Below, one piece after another: positions 61,660-64,000 of a stretch of 64,000 bases of DNA. The notes under the pieces are model-generated. The model saw nothing but the letters and a program-made list of their open reading frames with translations. It was not told the DNA's origin and searched no databases. The position numbers and the translations under genes were made by a program. Within the stretch, counting starts at the first letter, position 1; every line of letters begins with the position of its first letter. Origin of the DNA: Helianthus annuus. Taxonomy: Eukaryota > Streptophyta > Magnoliopsida > Asterales > Asteraceae. The stretch lies in contig NC_035443.2 of assembly GCF_002127325.2 (NCBI RefSeq), positions 149,750,703-149,814,702 of the forward strand, read 5' to 3'.

Positions 61660-63235
61660 CTTTTCTATCTCACTAATCTCATCAACATGTTTCTTCACAC
61701 CATCAGTTACAAATTCTTTATGCAATGGAAAAACACTCTGAGACGATAGTACTGTTTGAGAAGTAGAACCACTCCCTTGTCCAAACTTCAGTATAAGCCT
61801 TTTGAATACTACAAATGATTAGAATTAGTATACAAATAACATGAAACCAAGTATTTGACTTGAACATCTATATACAATAGAAATTACATTGACAAATTAC
61901 CTCCTCCTTAGCTCATTAACTTCATCAATTTCTTCATTCAGAAAAATCTGTGTTGCAAACTTATCTCTTTGAACAGTATATTCACCTACATGCAAAAGTA
62001 TATAGATATTTAATGTATACCTGTCTTTATATTTCCAGAAATAAACAGTATGGTTATGATTTGCAGAAAGTAACAAAAATACCTTTCCATTCCTTACACT
62101 TTCCATGCTGTATAACAGCCATCACATGCTCATGAGGTGGGATTTTAGAAATGAAGTCCTTAATCTGCAGTGCATAATCATTCCACACAATACACCGCAA
62201 AACTTACCCCTACATGAAAAGAATATTCATATGACGATATACTAAAGACTAATTTATGACCATTTCTTTACAAATCTCTAATATCAAAACCAAATTGAAC
62301 GAATAAAAACACAAAATCAAAGGAAAGTTATGACATTTATTAAAGTAGCAAATGAGCCATAAATTAACTAACATATTCACTAAGAATAAACTGTTGATCT
62401 CATTTATTACGATGATTCAGCATTAGATACAAACACTATAGCTCTCATTTATTACCATTACCATGATCCCACATTAAATACCAACATTCTTCATCTTATT
62501 TATTAACATCATTAAATACAAACAATGATCTGTACATAATTGCACATGTAAACAACAACTTACTCCAAGTCTTTAATATCGAAATTGATCTTCTTAGTCT
62601 CCTTTGGAGGTCGATCAGAGATTTCAAGATCTCCACAACAAACCACAGATCCAACAACATCTATATAATCACATTATACAAGAATATAAGTAAAACTCTC
62701 TAATATTATACAAGCAATACATGATTACAAAAATAAACACTACCAACACTCAAAGCGTTTAACGCCTCTCCTTGAAGAATAGCTTCATAAGCTCTGAAGT
62801 TGAAACCATATTCAACACCTTGCCATTCTCTCACAGGAGTAACAGTTGTGCATCTATAAAAGTTGATTTTATAAGGCTGCACTACTACTTTATATAAATC
62901 TTTATTCTCACCAACACCAAATTTCGACAGAATCACAACAGCATCTTCTTGAAGCTGTCCATCAAAAATAGGTATCAGATGACTCTTAGTACCTGCTTGA
63001 ATCTTAGCACCCTGAAGAACATTTAAAGAAAGTATCTTCTTAGCATACACCACTACATTCTCTAATAAAACGGAAAAGCAGAGATACAATTTACCTTTTC
63101 ATCAATGAAGATGAGATCCATCTTGTAACCCTGATTCCATTTTCGAATAATTCTCGCTTTCATGTTCCACATATCTTTCCCAGGATTCAAATCGTTTACA
63201 AAACTAAGATTGTTACTGTCAACTGATTTTAACAT
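61660..63235 (-). CDS. RPA70-like protein, 5' exons 1-6, one apparent frameshift
   Basis: Six minus-strand exons: 63235-63095, 63011-62744, 62660-62564, 62209-62083, 61985-61901 and 61798-61660. With the 3' exons at 25,162-26,232 they make about 541 codons. Exons 1-2 hold the DUF223/DBD-A OB fold (MKARIIRKWNQGYKMDLIF, GAKIQAGTKSHLIP, YRCTTVTPVREWQGVEYGF). Exons 3-5 hold DBD-B (LRCIVWNDYALQIKDFISK, KIPPHEHVMAVIQHGK). It lacks the RPA70 N-terminal interaction domain, as plant Helitron-type RPA copies do. Family role: single-strand DNA binding in replication and repair. At the start of exon 4 (about 62,200) the frame is one base short next to a G4/T4 run. A TATA-like CTTATATAAG lies at 63,336-63,345, about 100 bp upstream of the ATG. 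Exon 6 ends 3 nt before the retrotransposon block. Confidence 0.75.
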
Positions 63236-63335
63236 GCTTCTAATTCGGAATTCGGATTGTGATTAAATTTCAAATTTCAAAATCAGAGAAGATGAAAGCG
63301 TGATGAAATATGAAGAGGGAAATGAGAAGAAAAGG

Positions 63336-63345
63336 CTTATATAAG
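63336..63345 (-). promoter_or_regulatory. candidate TATA box of RPA70-like gene
   Basis: The palindromic CTTATATAAG lies about 100 bp upstream of the ATG at 63,235, at a spacing normal for a plant core promoter and short leader. Confidence 0.45.
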
Positions 63346-63625
63346 AAGGATGATTGACAGGAGTTTCTCAGTGACATGCATTAATTTCTAATTACTTATT
63401 CCCATGCATTTTTGAATTTGAATTTCCCTGTAATTAGCCTTAAACATCTGCTAATGTAAAAGCATTACGGAAGATAACAACAACTGCTGATAGGTATTAA
63501 AGTAAAGTCACATATAAATGAGCAGATGTTTACCCTGGCAGAGGTTTGATAGCAGACCTTTGGAATTTGAATGTGGGCCACCTTTGAATTTTAAAGTCTT
63601 TATATATTAGGCTTTATGATGTAAA

Positions 63626-63736
63626 AATGACATAAGAAAAGCCTTGTTGGACAGCCTTTATGGCTGACACATCAGCTTTTCTTATGTCATTGCGAGTTCT
63701 CCTTTTATAGAAAGTATAGATAGATATAGATATAGA
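63626..63736 (-). mobile_element. Helitron-like 5' end with 17-bp subterminal inverted repeat
   Basis: AATGACATAAGAAAAGC (63,626-63,642) is matched by its exact reverse complement at 63,675-63,691. Outside it, the minus strand reads TCTATACTTTCTATAAAAGG from 63,720, resembling plant Helitron 5' starts. GATA repeats make the exact border ambiguous (63,720, 63,724, 63,730 or 63,736). Confidence 0.4.
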
Positions 63737-64000
63737 TTATTATTTGTAATCTGTTGGGTTTTATAATCTTGCTTGTTTTCACTTAGCTTTTCGCTAAGCG
63801 TGAGTGATATAATAAATCTGATCCATCAACGAGAGATGAAATAGTGACACCCTTAAGTGTGGTAATTCATAGTGAACATATAATTACCGTTTGTGACCTA
63901 ACAAGGTTTTTAACTGAAACCGAAATTGATTGTAAAATCAGTTTGGCGAAACCGGTCCCGGTTTCAAGTCAAACCATCGTTTAAATATAGGTTTGAGAAC
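63737..64000. other. flank without gene
   Basis: AT-rich sequence with a short hairpin (CTTAGC...GCTAAG) at about 63,781-63,799. Nothing else is supported. Confidence 0.4.

Larger units (their letters stand above)
14633..63720 (-). mobile_element. hypothetical Helitron carrying B3 and RPA70-like genes
   Basis: Proposed pairing of the 3' terminus at 14,633 with a Helitron-like 5' end near 63,720 (minus strand TCTATACTTTCTATAAAAGG). The 5' end is followed 30 nt later by a 17-bp inverted repeat (63,691-63,675 with 63,642-63,626). RPA70-like genes are known cargo of plant Helitrons, and both the RPA70-like and the REM-like B3 gene here run on the same strand as the proposed element. After subtracting the later 35.3-kb retrotransposon block, the element would be about 13.8 kb. 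No Rep/helicase ORF is present, so it would be non-autonomous or deleted. Pairing of the two ends is inference. Confidence 0.35.

Overview
The window looks like eudicot nuclear DNA, probably Asteraceae. That family call is an inference from remembered element types; no search was run. The supporting signs are introns with GT-AG borders, AT-rich intergenic DNA, a plant-type FPA gene, B3 genes, and LTR retrotransposons primed by initiator Met tRNA. I found no operon, CRISPR array, rRNA or tRNA.

Left part (1-14,600). One well-supported host gene, an FPA-type RNA-binding protein (three RRMs plus SPOC), lies on the minus strand at 6,278-11,720. Its four coding exons join in frame to 692 codons plus a stop. 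Each of its three introns carries repeat DNA: a diverged tandem repeat in intron 3, a long-inverted-repeat element in intron 2 and a MITE with an 8-bp target duplication in intron 1. The flanks hold Helitron-type ends, another long-inverted-repeat element, a SINE-like piece, a LINE remnant and low-complexity arrays.

Middle part (14,600-26,300). A perfect Helitron-type 3' end (hairpin plus CTAG, minus strand) is followed by two GC-rich minisatellite arrays, a 91-bp duplication and the 5' LTR of a truncated minus-strand retroelement. Next come a minus-strand REM-like B3 gene (eight exons, three B3-like units), a decayed plus-strand B3 relative, and the 3' exons of an RPA70-like single-strand-DNA-binding protein.

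Right part (26,330-61,656). This 35.3-kb block is a three-level nest of LTR retrotransposons. A pol-less outer element with an unrecognised ORF carries a reverse-oriented 3.4-kb solo LTR. A Sirevirus-like Copia element sits inside the outer 3' LTR. A chromovirus-like Gypsy element with 3.4-kb LTRs sits inside the Copia gag. All four insertions have perfect 5-bp target duplications (AACCT, TTACC, AAGAC, ATTAC).

The whole block sits in one intron of the RPA70-like gene, 3 nt from the splice donor, so a roughly 95-bp intron became 35.4 kb. The 5' half of that gene (61,660-63,235) resumes beyond it. Upstream of its start codon, near 63,720, is a Helitron-like 5' end with a 17-bp inverted repeat. 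The most interesting hypothesis is therefore that the RPA70-like and B3 genes are cargo of one minus-strand Helitron running from about 63,720 to 14,633, later split by the retrotransposon nest.
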